Assembly (NCBI RefSeq): GCF_004027225.2 | Contig: NC_044302.2 | Coordinates: forward strand, 72,660,993-72,724,992 | Origin: Strigops habroptila | Lineage: Eukaryota; Chordata; Aves; Psittaciformes; Psittacidae | Direction: 5' to 3' | DNA: 64,000 bases | In this document: positions 40,501 through 55,500 of the stretch, in pieces | How positions within the stretch are numbered: position 1 is the first letter of the stretch | How the letters are laid out: each line of letters begins with the position of its first letter | Notes under the pieces: model-generated | The model's input: only the letters and a program-made list of their open reading frames with translations | Told to the model about the DNA's origin: nothing | Database searches by the model: none | Program-made: the position numbers and the translations under genes

Positions 40501-43500
40501 GCTTTCCCAAATTTTTACTGTTTCAGTGAACATTTTATCTAGGCAAAGAAACACTAAAAAAAAAAAGTATCTTCAAATTAAACAAACATTGCATGCTTTG
40601 CAACATGTTTTACATCCTCTCTTGGGTCAACACTAGATCAACCTGACCTAAGCTCAGAAAAACAAACAAAGGGAGAGACAGACGATGAGAAAGCTCATCT
40701 TTCCAAATTCCTCGCTAGCTAGTGCTGTGTGAGCGTGTGTGTCATACATAAATTCAAGAGTGCATTCTAGAAAATACAGAACAAAATCCACCATATTGCC
40801 TATGACAGAGGGAGCGGGAAATTTATTAATAGTGAATGAGGATTGAGCACTCCAGTGGATAAGCAGCACAGCAATAAAAAATGCTAACAAATGAACTTTT
40901 CCACCATGAGCTGCTGCCGTGGAGGACCACAAGCAGTCCATACGCTGCTCAGCACTTGTCAGTCACTCTTGGGACTGACGTGTTCCACACATAAAAAACC
41001 CTTCCAGGAGCACCAGCAGTACCATAGCAGGCCACAGCTAACAACCCCACTCACTCAGAATCTGGTCTTCAAAGACACTGAAACCTCATGGCCCATCACT
41101 TTATCATCCAAAGACTTGCCTGACCCTGCTTCCTTCTCAAATGCTTTTTTCCTGTTGTCCCAAGATCCTCACTATCCCGATGCTTCGCAGAATTTGACTA
41201 ATTGCATTCAAATGGCTACAGTGCACAAAAGCAGAAAATTTACCTAGTTCAGACCTTTCCAGCCCCTTAATTTTGCAAGTTCTCTGACTCTGAAGGAAGT
41301 ACAGTATCTAGACAAATTCCCTCACTAATTTCAGTATGTCAAGTGCCAGATGGTTTTCAAAGGAAAAAAACCCAAACCTATTGCTCCTGATAAAATGATG
41401 TGGAAATTGGATTTTTGATGCCTCCAAACACCTGACTACCTGAACATGTTTTCCAAGAGATTTGCAAGGTGTCTGGACTGTACCCAGGAAGAATAGTTGT
41501 GGCGCTTCTATGAGAGAAGAACCCTGGGCTACAATGCGAAAGTCCTCTAGCAAGATGGTGCCCTGAACAAACAAAGACCAAATGCTCCACAAAGACTGGA
41601 ACAAGTGGGCAAGTCAGTAATTCAGGCTGATGAAGGGCTTGCAGCAGAGAAAGGAAAAGATAACATGGGCAGAGATGAACAACCTACTATTGGCGTGGAC
41701 CTTATTTATGAAGTTAAAGGGTATTTTTATAATTTACTACATCATCAAACACAGAATCTCATTAGTGGCTTTTTTAATACTTGGCAAAGCCTTATCAGGT
41801 TATTCCAGTTCAGAGCAATTACTTTTTATTTAAACAGTAATTAGAATTTCTAGATGACTGTCTCCCAAAGGCCAAATGCACTTTGTCAATACTAACAGCT
41901 ACTTATTTTAATGGTTGTGGAGATACGTAACAAAAGCAGGTTATTAAACTAGGAACTCACCATGATGCTAATTGACAAATCATTTGTAAAACTGAAAGTT
42001 GTTCATCCACTATAACTCTCACCACAAATGAAAAAAAAAACAGAATAATAAAACAAACAAATTATACCCCAGATTGTGGACTGTGATGCACTTAAGATTC
42101 CTACACAAACACTGAACTAGCTCCTTTCCAATAAAGCATTCAGCCAATTCCTCATACAACCAACATATCTTGGCACATTTGGCTTTGCCATCGTCACCAT
42201 AAAGAAGCCAGCACTGAGGCTAGCTGCTTCCCCCTCCCCTTCTTCCTCAGATATTCTCCCACTATTCCACTCCAGTTTATTCCATTACTAGTTTAAGAGC
42301 ACTGCCTTTATTACCCCTGCTACTTTTTAATTAAAAAAAAAAAAAACAAAACAAACAAAAAAACCAAAACAAAAAAACCAAAAAAAACCCCCAACTAATC
42401 AAAAGCCCAGCCCATGTGTGGCCAGGTTAATTTTATTGCTGACAGACAGCAACAAAAGAAAAATTTGCCACTACTATGATTCATAGCAACATCTCCTGGC
42501 CATAGGAAATAACATGGCCCAGCAAAGCACTGCAGCATTAACGAACCATTCAAAACTACTCCTTATTTGGATGAAGATGACACTGGCAGGATCAGATAAT
42601 TTTTCTGTTTGGATTTGAACCCATATGAGGATGCTCCCAAACCACCTCTTCCTTTACCAATATGTCATCGCCTTCTTCCCCTGCAGCTATACACACAAAA
42701 CATATTGGCCGCTTACCCTGTAGACCTCCTCAAGTAGCAGTTTAGCACAGTTCTGGCCAAGTTCCTCGGGAAGCACAGCTGCTCCCTGGCCCTGAGGGTT
42801 TGAGGCTAACTCAGCACTGAGAACAGTGCCATTGACGGTTTCTGCTGTAAGGCACAGGCCAAAACCTGGTGATCTGAAAGAAAAGGAAAAAGTACATTTA
42901 AGGAAAAAAAATCGAGTAAGAAGCCAAGAACTACTCCTAGTCAATCTCCTCCTCAAGTCACAAACAGCTCCTCTCAGAGGACAATACTGTGAAACTGGAC
43001 TTTCTGACAAATTTCCTGTTCTATACATTCGATTCACCCTGGGAACAACACAACAAACATTAATGACAGTATTTAAAAGTCTAACCCTGTACCATTTGCC
43101 CCAAACCCACTGTGCTGGTTATTCCTGGCACAAACAACGACGACAAAAGAATAAACCATCCAAACCTCAGAAATACGTTCCTCTACTAAAAAAAATAAAT
43201 AAGATACTGATCTTCCACATTTATTTAATTCATGTTTGATGAACATTTCAAAGGTATCTGGGGTTCCTTCTCTGCGACATTCAAAACCAAAAGTTTGTTA
43301 AGGGACCAAGCCCTTTCCCTGGAAGCTTCCATATTTAGCAGTATTAGACCACAGCCATGGTGGCAAGCAGGAGAATAATTAAAAAAAAAGTTTGATCCAC
43401 GTTCCTTGTATTTCAAACAACTTACATTCACTTTCAGTTCAATACCATCCAAATTATTACAACCGTGTAAGAATTCTGAACATACGATTTAATGAAAGAA

Positions 43501-46500
43501 ACAAAAATCCCCTATTTTCCTTAAAACTTAAGATCTTCCAAATGGTACCATGAGAGTTAAGACAAACTTCTGCTACAGGAAAAAATCACAGAGGGTTGAG
43601 CACAGCTTGCTGAGAAATCAAAAGGTTTTAAGGAAGGAAAAGGAGTCACATGATCCTCTTATTTATAGGCTCTGGAAGAGCACCAATAGCTAGCCGTTCA
43701 AAATATGGCTAACTTAACTTCACTCAACATACAGGATTTCCCAGTTTTGGATTCCTGCTGCCTCCCCCATGCAAACTTTTTAATTAAAATAGTCCCACTG
43801 ATTCAAAACTGTGAGGAATGTCATCAACATCAACAACCCACAAAACCAAACCACCACCATCACTACACACAAATTCTCCCAGTGCCAGAAAAACAACAGT
43901 TCCTCAGAGGCATATCGGCAGGGTGGGAACAAAAGAAATAATGGGTGGGAAGCACTGATACAACTGCCTGCACTTGCTGAGCAACACAGAAGCTATGTTA
44001 AAGATGTTTCTCTTCCCCTTTCCTTCCTCTGAAAGGGATCTGGAGAGCAAGAAAAGAACGTCAAAGGTGGGTGGCTTTTTTTGGACAAGTGTCCTTTAAT
44101 AACTAACTACCCCTGGCAGATTTTGTTAGTGTTTGGTAGCATGTGGCACTCTTCCTAGACAAGAATTAAAATCTTTCAGTGCCTCATGTATGTTCAGACA
44201 GTATTAGGAAGCATCTGCACAGACAAACCTTTTGCTGCAACTGATTAAAACAGAACTAGGAAGTTCTGGGGTTTTTTTTTACAGATACATTATAGGTGGC
44301 AGAAGATGCTCAAATAATCTATTTCCTGAGGCTTTTGGCACCATGGAAGGGATGTAGTTTCATGCTTTATATTCTGAAATCAGGTCTTGGTTTGGGCTGT
44401 GCACAGATGGGCTGAACTAATCTTTGCTGGTCTTACACATCACCAGAGGCAGCACTGGAAACAACGAGGCATATTACTTTCCTTCCTTGTCTTGCTCTAA
44501 GACTCACACACAAGCACTGGGAACCAGATAATAAACTTAGGCTTTGCCAAAGTGGCACATTGTTAGTATCAGGTATATTGCAACCACACTGGTGCCATAC
44601 TTATGCTGAATGTGACAGCACAGCAGCATCAGAAAGCCATATGCACCTGCAAGGTAGAGAGAGATTCAGTTCCTCTTCCCATGCTATTATTTATTCCTCT
44701 GCATGGGCTACTCGTGCAGGTAGCAAATGTAAGTCTGCTGCCATAATTCATCTGACTTTTCCACTTTATAGACCCCAAAACCACACAGCTCCCAGAAGAG
44801 TTTTTGCTATTCTGATGACTGTTAACAGTCTAAAACCACAAGACTTACTAACCTGGGATATTAAATATGATGAAGGATTGGAAAAGAGGAAAAATACTTA
44901 AAAGTGAATAAACAATTTTCAGATTTGCAAACCTAACAAGTTTTAAGGTAATATTTCAAAAAGCAGAAACAGTGAAAGAAAATGTGCATGCTTGGATTTG
45001 AGCATACAGACAGAAGACAAGCAAACTAGTTAAGCAGAACTCCTTCAACCTCAATGAAAAGTGACAAGACGACACCAAGCTGACAGACATCAGCAGAACT
45101 GTCTGAATCACATCCATCACTTCTGTGTTCTGATGGCAAACAAAATATGTTTAAGTACAGTAAAATAATGTCTCAAATTTCCAGTCCTCGCTGGTGGAAG
45201 GACACTCCTTCAGCTATTTACGTAATGCTAAAGCAGAAGACAAATTAAACAGCTGAAACACTTTTAGAATAGTTTCATCCCATCCTTAGTACTACCACGT
45301 CCATCAGGATATGCATAGTCAAGCTTGAATGCTGGTTTTCACAACATACCTCTGATCTTAACCTCACTTCAAAGCAACAGGTTTAGAACTGCAGAGAGCT
45401 CAAGTCACCTTTAGTGGCAGTAATGATGACATACTACATTCCTTGTTTAAGAAAACACACAACTTCTATCCCTGTACCAAGAGTAAAACAAAAGTATCTA
45501 GTGAATCACTCAATTTCTTCCCTGTGAGGAATATCTATTTCAGGTCAGCAAAATAGAAGACCATGGTCTACAACCCAATAAAAGCACAGATCAAAATACC
45601 CTAGCAGATGAACCAACACAGAATTACATTTCTGTTCCCTGTGAATACTGACTACTTACTTTCCAGAGCTGACCCCTTTCATATGATCCGTGTAGATATA
45701 AATGTCAGGAAGGAATTTATTCAGGATGCTCCTTGCAGATTCCACTATTCTGTTTGCCATCTGTGGTGACACTCTGACAGAGTATCTACATTTTCAAGCT
45801 AAGGAATTCATTGTGGTCACACAAGAAATTCAAACCAGAGACTCACAAAAGTGGCCAAGAGGTCCCAATGCATTCTGTCAGAAACTGTGGTTTGTTCTAT
45901 GCATCCATTCCTAAATCCTGGTCCATCTTCCTGTGCTTAGGAGAAGCACACATGGATAAGTGGTTTCTACAGTCTTTTCACTGATACACCTTGAAATGAG
46001 GCACACAGAACATGTGCAGAACAGTTTATTATGAGTAGTAAAAATCTATTCTTAAAACGCCGTTAAGTAATTTTAAACTGCTGTTATGTCATCCCATGCT
46101 TTCTTATGATGGAAAAGGTCCCGTGTCCTCTGCTCTTCATATACTATTTAAAAGATGGTGATGGGAGAAGTTTCTCTGAATTAGAAGTAGAAAGACAGGA
46201 CTTCTTGCTGCTATCAGGGACAAATGGGGTAGATGAAATTCAGTGTTTTAACAACAGAAAAAAGTAATTTAAAAAAGCAAAAAACATAATCTTTCTTCTA
46301 ACTATGTTGCAGTGCTGTGAGGCTATCAAGTTCACTGGTGCTCTAGTCACTCAGCATCTGAAGGTAATGGTTCCAGGAAAGAAGAAATTACCACCTTCCT
46401 GCTCACCTCAACCCACATCTGCACAGTATGCACAGATGAACTGCCTTTGTGCCCTTTCACTCGGGTGCTGCTTCAGTGATATTCCCAAAAGATCTTCAAA

Positions 46501-49500
46501 CAAAGCACATAGTGCTCCATGTTCCACCTCAACTAAAATGCAAACTCATGCTCTGCACATTTAACCACCCACCTGCACGTATAAGCACATAGCAATGCAG
46601 AGAGACACACTCTCAAACCTCCCAGCGAGCAGAAGGGAATTTCCTGTTCTACAAATTTCTATTACATTTTCTTGTGGAGCAGGTAAACAAGAGGACTGAA
46701 GATCTTAAGGGCAAAATAATAAAATCTTAAGGGCAAAATAAGCATAAATAATAATCAGAAAACCGATTGTTCTGCACAGTTGGTACATTCAGTATTTTGG
46801 ATGACTACAAAAGGTTGCTGCAACACAAGCTCCCCAGCTGTGAGGAAGATTTGCTCAGCTGAATCATGAAGAAACAAAAATGCACACAGAAAAGACCTAA
46901 GCATTTATCTTATCAGATGTTTTGTTTTCTACTGGCTTAAAGACCACATAATGGCTGAACTAAAATGAGACTGCTTCTCACCAGGCTTAAAGGCAAACCA
47001 TTATCCCTGAGAAAGAGCTCAGGAAAATCTAAAGGGAAGAGCAAATTCAAAAACCTGTAGTTCACACACATAAACCAAATCCAGTAATACTGGCCAGAAT
47101 GATGCTGTGTTGCTTTGTATTAACATAGAATCATAGAATAGTTAGGGCTGGAAAGGATCTTAAGATCATCTAGTTCCAACCCCCCTGCCATGGGCAGGGA
47201 CACCTCGCACTAAACCGTGTCACCCAAGGCTCCGTCCAGCCTGGCCTTGAACACCGCCAGGGATGGAGCATTCACAACTTCCTTGGGCAACCCATTCCAG
47301 TGCCTCACCACCCTCACTGTAAAGAACTTCTTATCTCTAACCTAAACTTCCCTGATGGCACTAAAGCCATGATCATTGCTTCTCCCTTCACACAGAAGCT
47401 GAGGATAGTATACTTGCTACAGAGATAGATAAAGGCATAAGGAAATTACTTTCTTCCTGGAAAGACCATGACAAACACCACCGAAATCACGAGGAGCTGC
47501 CTCCTTTTTATTCTACAGCACATATACCCAGTAAAATTGCCAAATGCAGCCAAATGCTGCAGTTGGACACAAAGGTCAAAGTGTCCTGTTCTCACACACA
47601 ATTATGGTGGTATGCCATAAAGAAAAAGGAGGAATAGGCTGCAAGTCTGCACCTCTGGCAGGAAACTTGCCCCCATTCCTGCTTTCCTTTTGGGTCATCA
47701 CAGCACATTCATGATGGATACCATATAAAAACCACAAGAGAAAAATAAAGAAAAAGCACCAAACCCAAAATACTAACTAGATGTGCACATCTGTTTGCAA
47801 AAGTCAGTATGCCACAACAATATTTTGTGCTCTTATCTTTGTGAAGTAGAACCTCCTCCATTTCCAGATTTAATGGCACTACTGAAAGTGAAGAGCTAGC
47901 AAGCTTTTCATAACACAACAAAAAGCTCAGCTCACATGTGTGCAGTGAGGTATAAACTGAACTAAGATTTAAGCTCCCATATAACATTCTGCTAGATTCA
48001 TTAACAGCTAAGATGTTCAATGCATAAGAAAACTACTGCATTTACACACAAGAATCCTATTTTGCTGCTATGTAATGGGAAGTGTTTTAACTTTTTCTTG
48101 CTATTGAAAAGATTTGAAATAGTGCTGTTCAGTTTTAAATTTATTTATTTGTCTGTTGATGCTTTTTGAACAGCAGTGTTCTGAAGACAGCAGTTTTGAG
48201 ACACCTGAAATGTAGTTGTGTGATCGATCACTCTGTGCAGTGTCACCCTGCATTATCTGGATACACACTCGGCAACATGAGTGTACTTCTGTGATTTCAA
48301 GTTGCGACACTTATGTTTTTAAGGCAAACTCATTTAAAAGAAGAAAAGCAAGTAAACAAAAAAGGATACGCAGTTCCTCTGATGCGCTTGATTTTGCCTG
48401 GGTCTGTAAGCTGAACAGGCTGCAAGACCCTTCTCACTGGACAAGCAAACACTATTTCTCCACCCCCTTTGGGAGGCATTCCTCTCTGGTTGATCTAGAA
48501 AGAACAACAGAGTTAAAAAACAGGTTAGTAAAGAGCACAAAGAATGTACTTATATACTCAAAAATGACAGCTTTTATTTCACATATAATAAAATATTATC
48601 AGCAGGAGTATTATGTGAACACAGGCAAGTAAAAGACATCCTAAAGGCAGAAACGGATTTTGCACCAAACCTGTAAGCAAAAATTGTTTTCTTTTTTCCT
48701 CCTCTCTCAAGTACAGTAGGGCATGGCTTCTCCATGGAAAACAAAACCAACCAAATAAAAAACCAACACCTTTACCAGGAAGGCAACCTTGGCTTCAGTC
48801 TGGTCTCATAATAGAAAATCTGTACTTCACCACTGAAGACAGTCTACAAGTGTTTGATGCTTAATATGTGTATGGGGGATCAGAATGAACTCATTCCCAC
48901 AAACAGGCCTGGCCAGCCCAACTCTGTCCCACTGCCCCAGCCAGTGTCCACAGGAATGGGGATGGGACATGGGTTTGTGGGTGGGTCTGAGCCAGGGAGC
49001 TTATGGCCAGGCAGGGCAGTGAGGAGCTGGAGAGTGGCCCTGCTGCAGGGTCACTGGAGCAGGGGCTGACAGTTCCAGGGTGATAACAAGGGGTCCTGGG
49101 CCATGGGCAGGGTTGGGGGAGGCACCTGGGGTGGGGGCTCAGCAGAGACTAGTAATGCGAAGACTAGTAGTGCAGCTAGAGCCTTCACACATCTCACGTG
49201 AGTGTTCTTAACTTTGAAAGGCTATAGTTTCTTTCTCCAACTTAAACTAAAACAAAATAAATATATTCTACATTCAGATTTATTTGGCTTATGAAGAACC
49301 AAGAATGTTTCTTAGCCTGCAGAGATCTGAGACTAAGAAAAAGTCAATGCTTTCTCCTTACCCTTTCTACCCATAGTCTTTGCATCTCTTCTGCCACATC
49401 TTCAATCACTCTGTGGCTGGTATGCCTTCTAAAATATGACAAGAACTAGATGCAACTTTAGAAATGTGTGTAACTACAACGAGGGACAGATACCAGCAGC

Positions 49501-52500
49501 AAGCATATGGCCCTGTGAAGCAGTGCAAAACTATGATTTTTAACATGTGCTAGAAAAGAAAGGAACAAATTATCTCACCTTGATTTCCAGACTTTCACCA
49601 TCAATTCCAAACTTCTTCAGTAGGGGTAAAGCTGTTGCCTTAAGGACATCAACCTATACAACACAGAAATCAGAAAGTGGACTCTTTACTGAAAGTTAAC
49701 AAAAGTCAGTAGTTTAAAAATCACTGCATTACAAGTTGTCCAACAAAGACAAGACTTCTCCATATTGGCATTTTATGGGAAGACACGAGAATGCAGCACA
49801 GAGAGCTCTGGCTACTCTGAGACTTCCACAGTACCCCATTACCCAAAAAACCTGCTAGAATAAATTACTGGTAGATGGAATTTCCTATTCTGGATTTGTT
49901 CTTCAGCCTGATTTTTACTTCTATTATGGTTCAGCTAAAACAGCTAATTTGTTTCTCTGAACATACTTATTGAAAAGAATTATATTCTGCTGTCATTGCT
50001 AAAATATTCTTACTGCTAAATAAATGATTGCAAGAACCTTTGCACTTTGGAGCAGGCCCTTGATTTAGCAGGAAAAACGTCATCCTTCTGTCAAGAACTT
50101 CTTTTTGCCTGTTTATGAGAAACAAAGCTTCTAGTTAACTTCCCTTGAAATACTTAGAAGAATCTGAAGTGGGTGACACATCCATGCACTCCCTTTGAGC
50201 CAAATGCTCACCAGATTCAGGTCTAAGCAATATTTTCCTTGCAATTGCTCTTCCTAATTGCTGGGTTAAGACAACACTGACAGCCATCATCTTGTCTCTG
50301 CTGAAACTTTAGTAGCATTGCCAAAAGTGACAAAAATGATTTAGCGGTGCAACAGCATAGGGAGTTACCGAAGACAAGCATCTTGGGAGAGACGGGACCA
50401 GGACAGCATGACCCAAGAGAAACTAAATTTGGGTGAAGGAAGACAGCAGTTGAGAAGGCAGGAAAAAAACCTCAGCCTTCTTCCCATGCCTTCAGCCAGA
50501 ACCCACAATCTGAGTTTCACTCTCTCTTTGCAAGCTGCTGACAGAGTAGCACATACCTCACCTACAAAGCTGTGAACAACCTGTTAGAACTACCTGAGTA
50601 GCTACAAGCATATGCTGCAGTTGTCATTCTTGAAACCCTGCTGGCCAACACACTTCCTTTCTTACAGAGAGGCATTTGGCAGTATTTTTAATGATAGTAT
50701 CAATATCTACATAAACCCCCCCCATATCACTTATTAATTTTTTCGTTATATTTATGTATTTTATTCTTTTTACAGCCAGGCTACCTTAATTCGGCTTCTC
50801 AGTAGTATTCATTAATCACACAAATTAGACTTTTAGAGCAAAAAACTTTGCTAAAATGCTGTGCACACAGATAGACACACATGAATATCACTGGCAGAAG
50901 TTCCCACAAGCTGATCTGGTTCACATTAAATTTACACAATATTTCTCCCTCTTTCTTATGAAACAAAATACACTAGTAAAAAAGAAAAGCTTCACTGCGT
51001 CAGCTAGGAACTCCCTTTCCCTCCTCCATTTCTGCTTTTACAATTCTTTGGACTGAAGTCTGTATCTCTGGGAAAGACATGTTACATTAGCATTAGGAAG
51101 CTGGATCAATTTTGAGTCTGCTTTATCTGTCTCCAAAAATTTCAAGACTTGTCATAGTTTTCAGGCCTCAGACAAACTCCAGGGATGATACTTACGAGGT
51201 ATCAGACGGACACAAAATAAGAGACTGTCTCTATTCCAAACCTGCGGCCTAAATAGAGAAGTATTTAAGAAGTGGAGATGGCTGTTCTGCGTAGCAGACG
51301 AGTGGGAGGTCAGGCAGGAGAAGTACTTCACTGGAAGTCACAAGGCAATAGCAGAACTGAGACCAGAACCGTATTTCCTACATTCGGCCATAAAACCATG
51401 CTTCAGCTCCCCTTGAAGGGCAGTTACTCCATTTCCAGAGTGGACTATGCAACACCAAGTTGTACCAAAGCAAACACATTAAACAACCAAAGGCCTCACC
51501 ACAAATACCAACCACCTGCTAAGTCCCATAGACATTGCTTGTTCACAAACTACTGTTAATACAAATATAAACCTTTCTCCTTTCAAAGATATCTACAATG
51601 AGTTAAAAAAGAAAAAAAAAAATAAAAAATGACAGCATAAAAGCAATTTCAGTTGAAAGTCCCATGGAGTAGCTGTATAAAGACATCAACATTCGCAAAC
51701 CCAAACATTAAGAACAATTATTGTAACGCCAAGTTACTGCAGCACTATGTTATCTGTCAGGATAACAATATTTAGAGAAGGAAAGTTAACTAAGAGCTAC
51801 CATTTGCATTCCACCTCCATTCCCTGCAAAAAGGCACTTCACAAACGCACCCGCACATACATTCTATATGGAGAAACTGGAAACTGCCTCAACTCTATAC
51901 TCCAGTCCCACATGGCTGGTCCCACAAGCTCTCCATGGTTAGGTCTCATCAGCAGTCACACGGAAGAACATAACACAGACATAGGCTGCCAGTGAACAGT
52001 TCAGGCTGATATTCAAAAATCACGTCTCCTACTGACAAGCGTGAGACAAAGCAGTACTCCTCTCACTCACTCATACACACGTGTGAGGATGTATCACTCA
52101 CACACTGCTATCACCAAGGTCCAACCTGAGCAAGTGCACATTACCTTCTATTTCAGTGGCCACAGTACTCTTTCAGAATGGTGCCAGCTGCCAGAGCTTT
52201 CCATTGCACCCCACTGGAGGGCTATTAACATATATAAACAAACAGAAACACACACTCTATTTATACTCTAGGAACTCAGCCTGACCTGTGCCTCACTGAA
52301 CTGAGCTGAAGACTTCCCCTCCACAAGCCAATCTTCAGAAATGCTCTTCCTCTCAGCTTGACCGTTTTCACTCTCCCCACACCAGGATATCTGCCATGTT
52401 CCCTTTGCCATGTCCTCCTGGCAAGGGGTCTCTGCCAAAGAGCAACCTCAAACCCACAACACAGCAATCCCATCCAACAAATATTTTTGAGGCTGTGTAA

Positions 52501-55500
52501 AAGCTGAGAGTAGATTTCAGAAAGCCCAGCAGAGGTCAGCCTGTCTGCTCACTGCTACCATGAGGGAAAGGTCCCACTTCTCTGGCTGCACACATATTCC
52601 TGCTACTTACTTTGTGACTGCCTCCTCGAGAAGATGCAGGCTTACAGCTCTCTACCTTTTTGCTAGTTAGTTGAGCTGGCTTAGGGAAGGCTCTGAAAAG
52701 CGTCCGGGTACTGAAGCACGCAGGACTGTGCATACTGTGCATTTCAGCAGATGGCTGAAATCAGATGTGGAAGGAGGATGGGCAGGACTGCCTTCTCCTT
52801 CCAAGCACAGAAGGGGGAGCTGTAGAGCCGTCTATATGTATATGGGTCTGTATATACACATATTTTTCATACACATATATGTGAATTTGTACATTTATCT
52901 GGAGATGACAGATGATGAATACACTCATGCAATGATACATCCTACGGAGTTCATCTGTTTGCAAAAGAAAGACATTTACAAAACCTTATATCCCTTTTAC
53001 AAATAAAAACAATAGAAGTTCTCCAAAGCAGAAGAGCGGGTGCCTTGCCAGTTTTATCTACCAAGTTGAGATGAAGATGCTCTTTACATGAAAAGCAGCA
53101 GGGAAAATTCCTTTCCCATTTCAAACTACCCACAATATCTTTTTATTGGTTTGCTTTTTCCTTGGAAAGCCAGGAAGTGTACAGACGCACTTACTGTACA
53201 CTTCCTGTACACAAATGCACAGGCAAATTTAAGTATCCCTTTTTGGGCAAGCAAAGGTAGTTAAGTGTTCACCAGTTTCTAAACACCTTCTGCCTACTAA
53301 AAAACAAAAGCTCAAATCAATTTAAAACCAAGTTACCATTTACACGAGCATAAAAATACTTACGGTAGCACTTAAACAGGTTGCTTTTAGTTTCAGCAAC
53401 CTGCAGAGCCATATGCTATACAAAACATCTGGTAAAATTCCTTAAAGTAGTTTATTGATACTCACCGAGTTTAATGTTTACTCAGGCAATAGACATAAAC
53501 AAGGCTTAAACCCATTTTAGGAATTGTTATTCAGCTATTGCCACTTACAAAGTTACCACACATGAGCCGAGCCACAGTAATGACAGCTGTGCTTCTAAAG
53601 CACAATGAAGTTAAGATACAACTCCTTAGCATAGAATCATAGAATGTTCAGGGTTGGAAAGAACCTTAAGATCATCTAGTTCCAACCCCCTGCCATAGGC
53701 AGGGATGCCTCACACTAGACCATGTTGCCCGAGGCTCCGTCCAACCTGGCCTTGAACACTGCCAGGGATGGGGCATTTACCACTTCTCTGGGCAACCTGT
53801 TCCAGTGCCTCATCACCCTCACAGTAAAGAGCTTCTTCCTCTAATTAAAAAGAGATCTAACCTAAATCTCCCGTTTCAGTTTAAACCCATTACCTCTTGT
53901 CCTATCACTGCAGTCCCTAATGAAGAGTCCCTCTCCAAAAATCCTCGTAGGCCCCCTTCAGATACTGGAAGGCTGCGATGAGGTCTCCATGCAGCTTCTC
54001 TTCTCCAGGCTGAACAGCCCCAACTTTCTCAGCCTGTCTTCATATAGGAAGTGCTCCAGCTCCCTTATCATCCTCATGGCCCTCCTCTGGACTTGCTCCA
54101 ACAGCTCCATGTCCTTCTTATGTTCAGGACACCAGAACTCAAGCGGAGTTTCACGAGAGCAGAGTAGAGGGGCAGGATCACTCCTTTGAACTGCTGGTCA
54201 CGCATGCACATCTGCATTTTATTTACACTTAAGTGTCAGGTACTGTGATTCAGCTGATGTATGCAAACACCCACCTGTGTCTGAACTTTGGCCGGTCAAG
54301 CCCCCTTCAAGCAGAAACTTACTGACCCAAATTCTTGCACCCACTTCAGATAAAATTGTTTAAACTCTATTGGCCCATGTGGGTAATTGGCAAATCAAGA
54401 TCAGTTGCTTAGAGGAGTGTCCAAACTTACTTGAAAGCAGTATCAAAACTGGACTGCTCTTGATCTGCAAATTCTTCAAGAAGTTCTCCATTGTGATTAA
54501 AAAGATGCAGTCAACCAAAAGAGACATATTTGGTTCTTACTGCTTAACATTTAAGTTAACATGACTTTTCATCATGGTGACTGAGAGGTTAAGAAAGCAT
54601 GCTTCCCATTTTATTTTTCCCCCCCTTTTCCCTTTTTTCTTTTTGACAGTGCTCTGTATAACCCACTTCGGTCATCCTTTGGCCCATGTGGGTCTCTCAC
54701 AGAGCCACAGATGAGGGAACAAGTTTTTTAAATGACAAGAGTAGACAGTAGAAAAGCCATAAATACCAGCAGTACTCAGAGGCTCATTAAATATCTGCAA
54801 TTACAGCTCACAGTAATTGTATTCATTTAGACTGGTTAAGTTTTCAAATGATAATGTTTCCTTAATCTACTCAGAGGAGAACAGGAGGTCTCTGACAACC
54901 ATTCAAAAGGTAAACAGCAATGCTGTTCTCCAAAAGCCATTGTGTTCAAGGGGTTTTTTTTGAGGGGTAGCATAACCACTAAACATTAGTTCAGTGTTTT
55001 AATCCCATCTTAACCATAGCTCATTTTTTAACAATACTATTAAAACAAAGGACTGTAAATCAGCAGTAAAAGAACTCAAGGCAATTTCCAAGTAATCTGA
55101 TCTACCACACCTTCTAGTGTCTTTCTAAAGAATCAAAGTTATTACATATTTTTGCTACTGTAATTTCGTAATTGTTATGTGATATCTGTTTCTAACAGAA
55201 AGAAGGCTTCATGGCAGCACGGCACAACCGTGTCCAGCATCCAACAGAAGAGAAAGGTTCCTTCCTTGTCACACTCAAATCTTAAAGACTATTTCCTCTT
55301 TTTACAGTAAATAAACGTGTGAGGTAGGAGAAACAACCCATCTAATTTCTAACAGAAAAGGAAAAGCAAATGAGTAGCATGGCCTCACATCGCATTTAAA
55401 GGGACCTTCCAGGGGAGACGACAGAAGAGTACAGAACTACAAGTCAAAAGGTGGATTACAAACTGCAGTGTGGAGGTGATGCAGAAAGGGAACAATTTAG

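Larger units (their letters stand above)
37092..42716 (-). other. RCL1: RCL1 intron 7
   Basis: 5.6 kb. Contains the T22 tract (39,528-39,549) and the A-rich tract (42,333-42,395). No interspersed repeat or coding exon was recognised. Confidence 0.85.
45786..48369 (-). other. RCL1: RCL1 intron 5, U12-type (minor spliceosome) GT-AG intron
   Basis: The 5' splice site reads GTATCCTTTT, matching the U12 donor consensus (RTATCCTTT). The 3' end has TTCCTTAGC at 45,806-45,798, one base from the U12 branch consensus TTCCTTAAC. The branch adenine is about 14 nt before the acceptor AG, and there is no polypyrimidine tract. The 2.6-kb intron contains a CR1 fragment (47,124-47,360) and a direct duplication of 18 bp. 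Splicing would use U11/U12/U4atac/U6atac. Confidence 0.9.
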
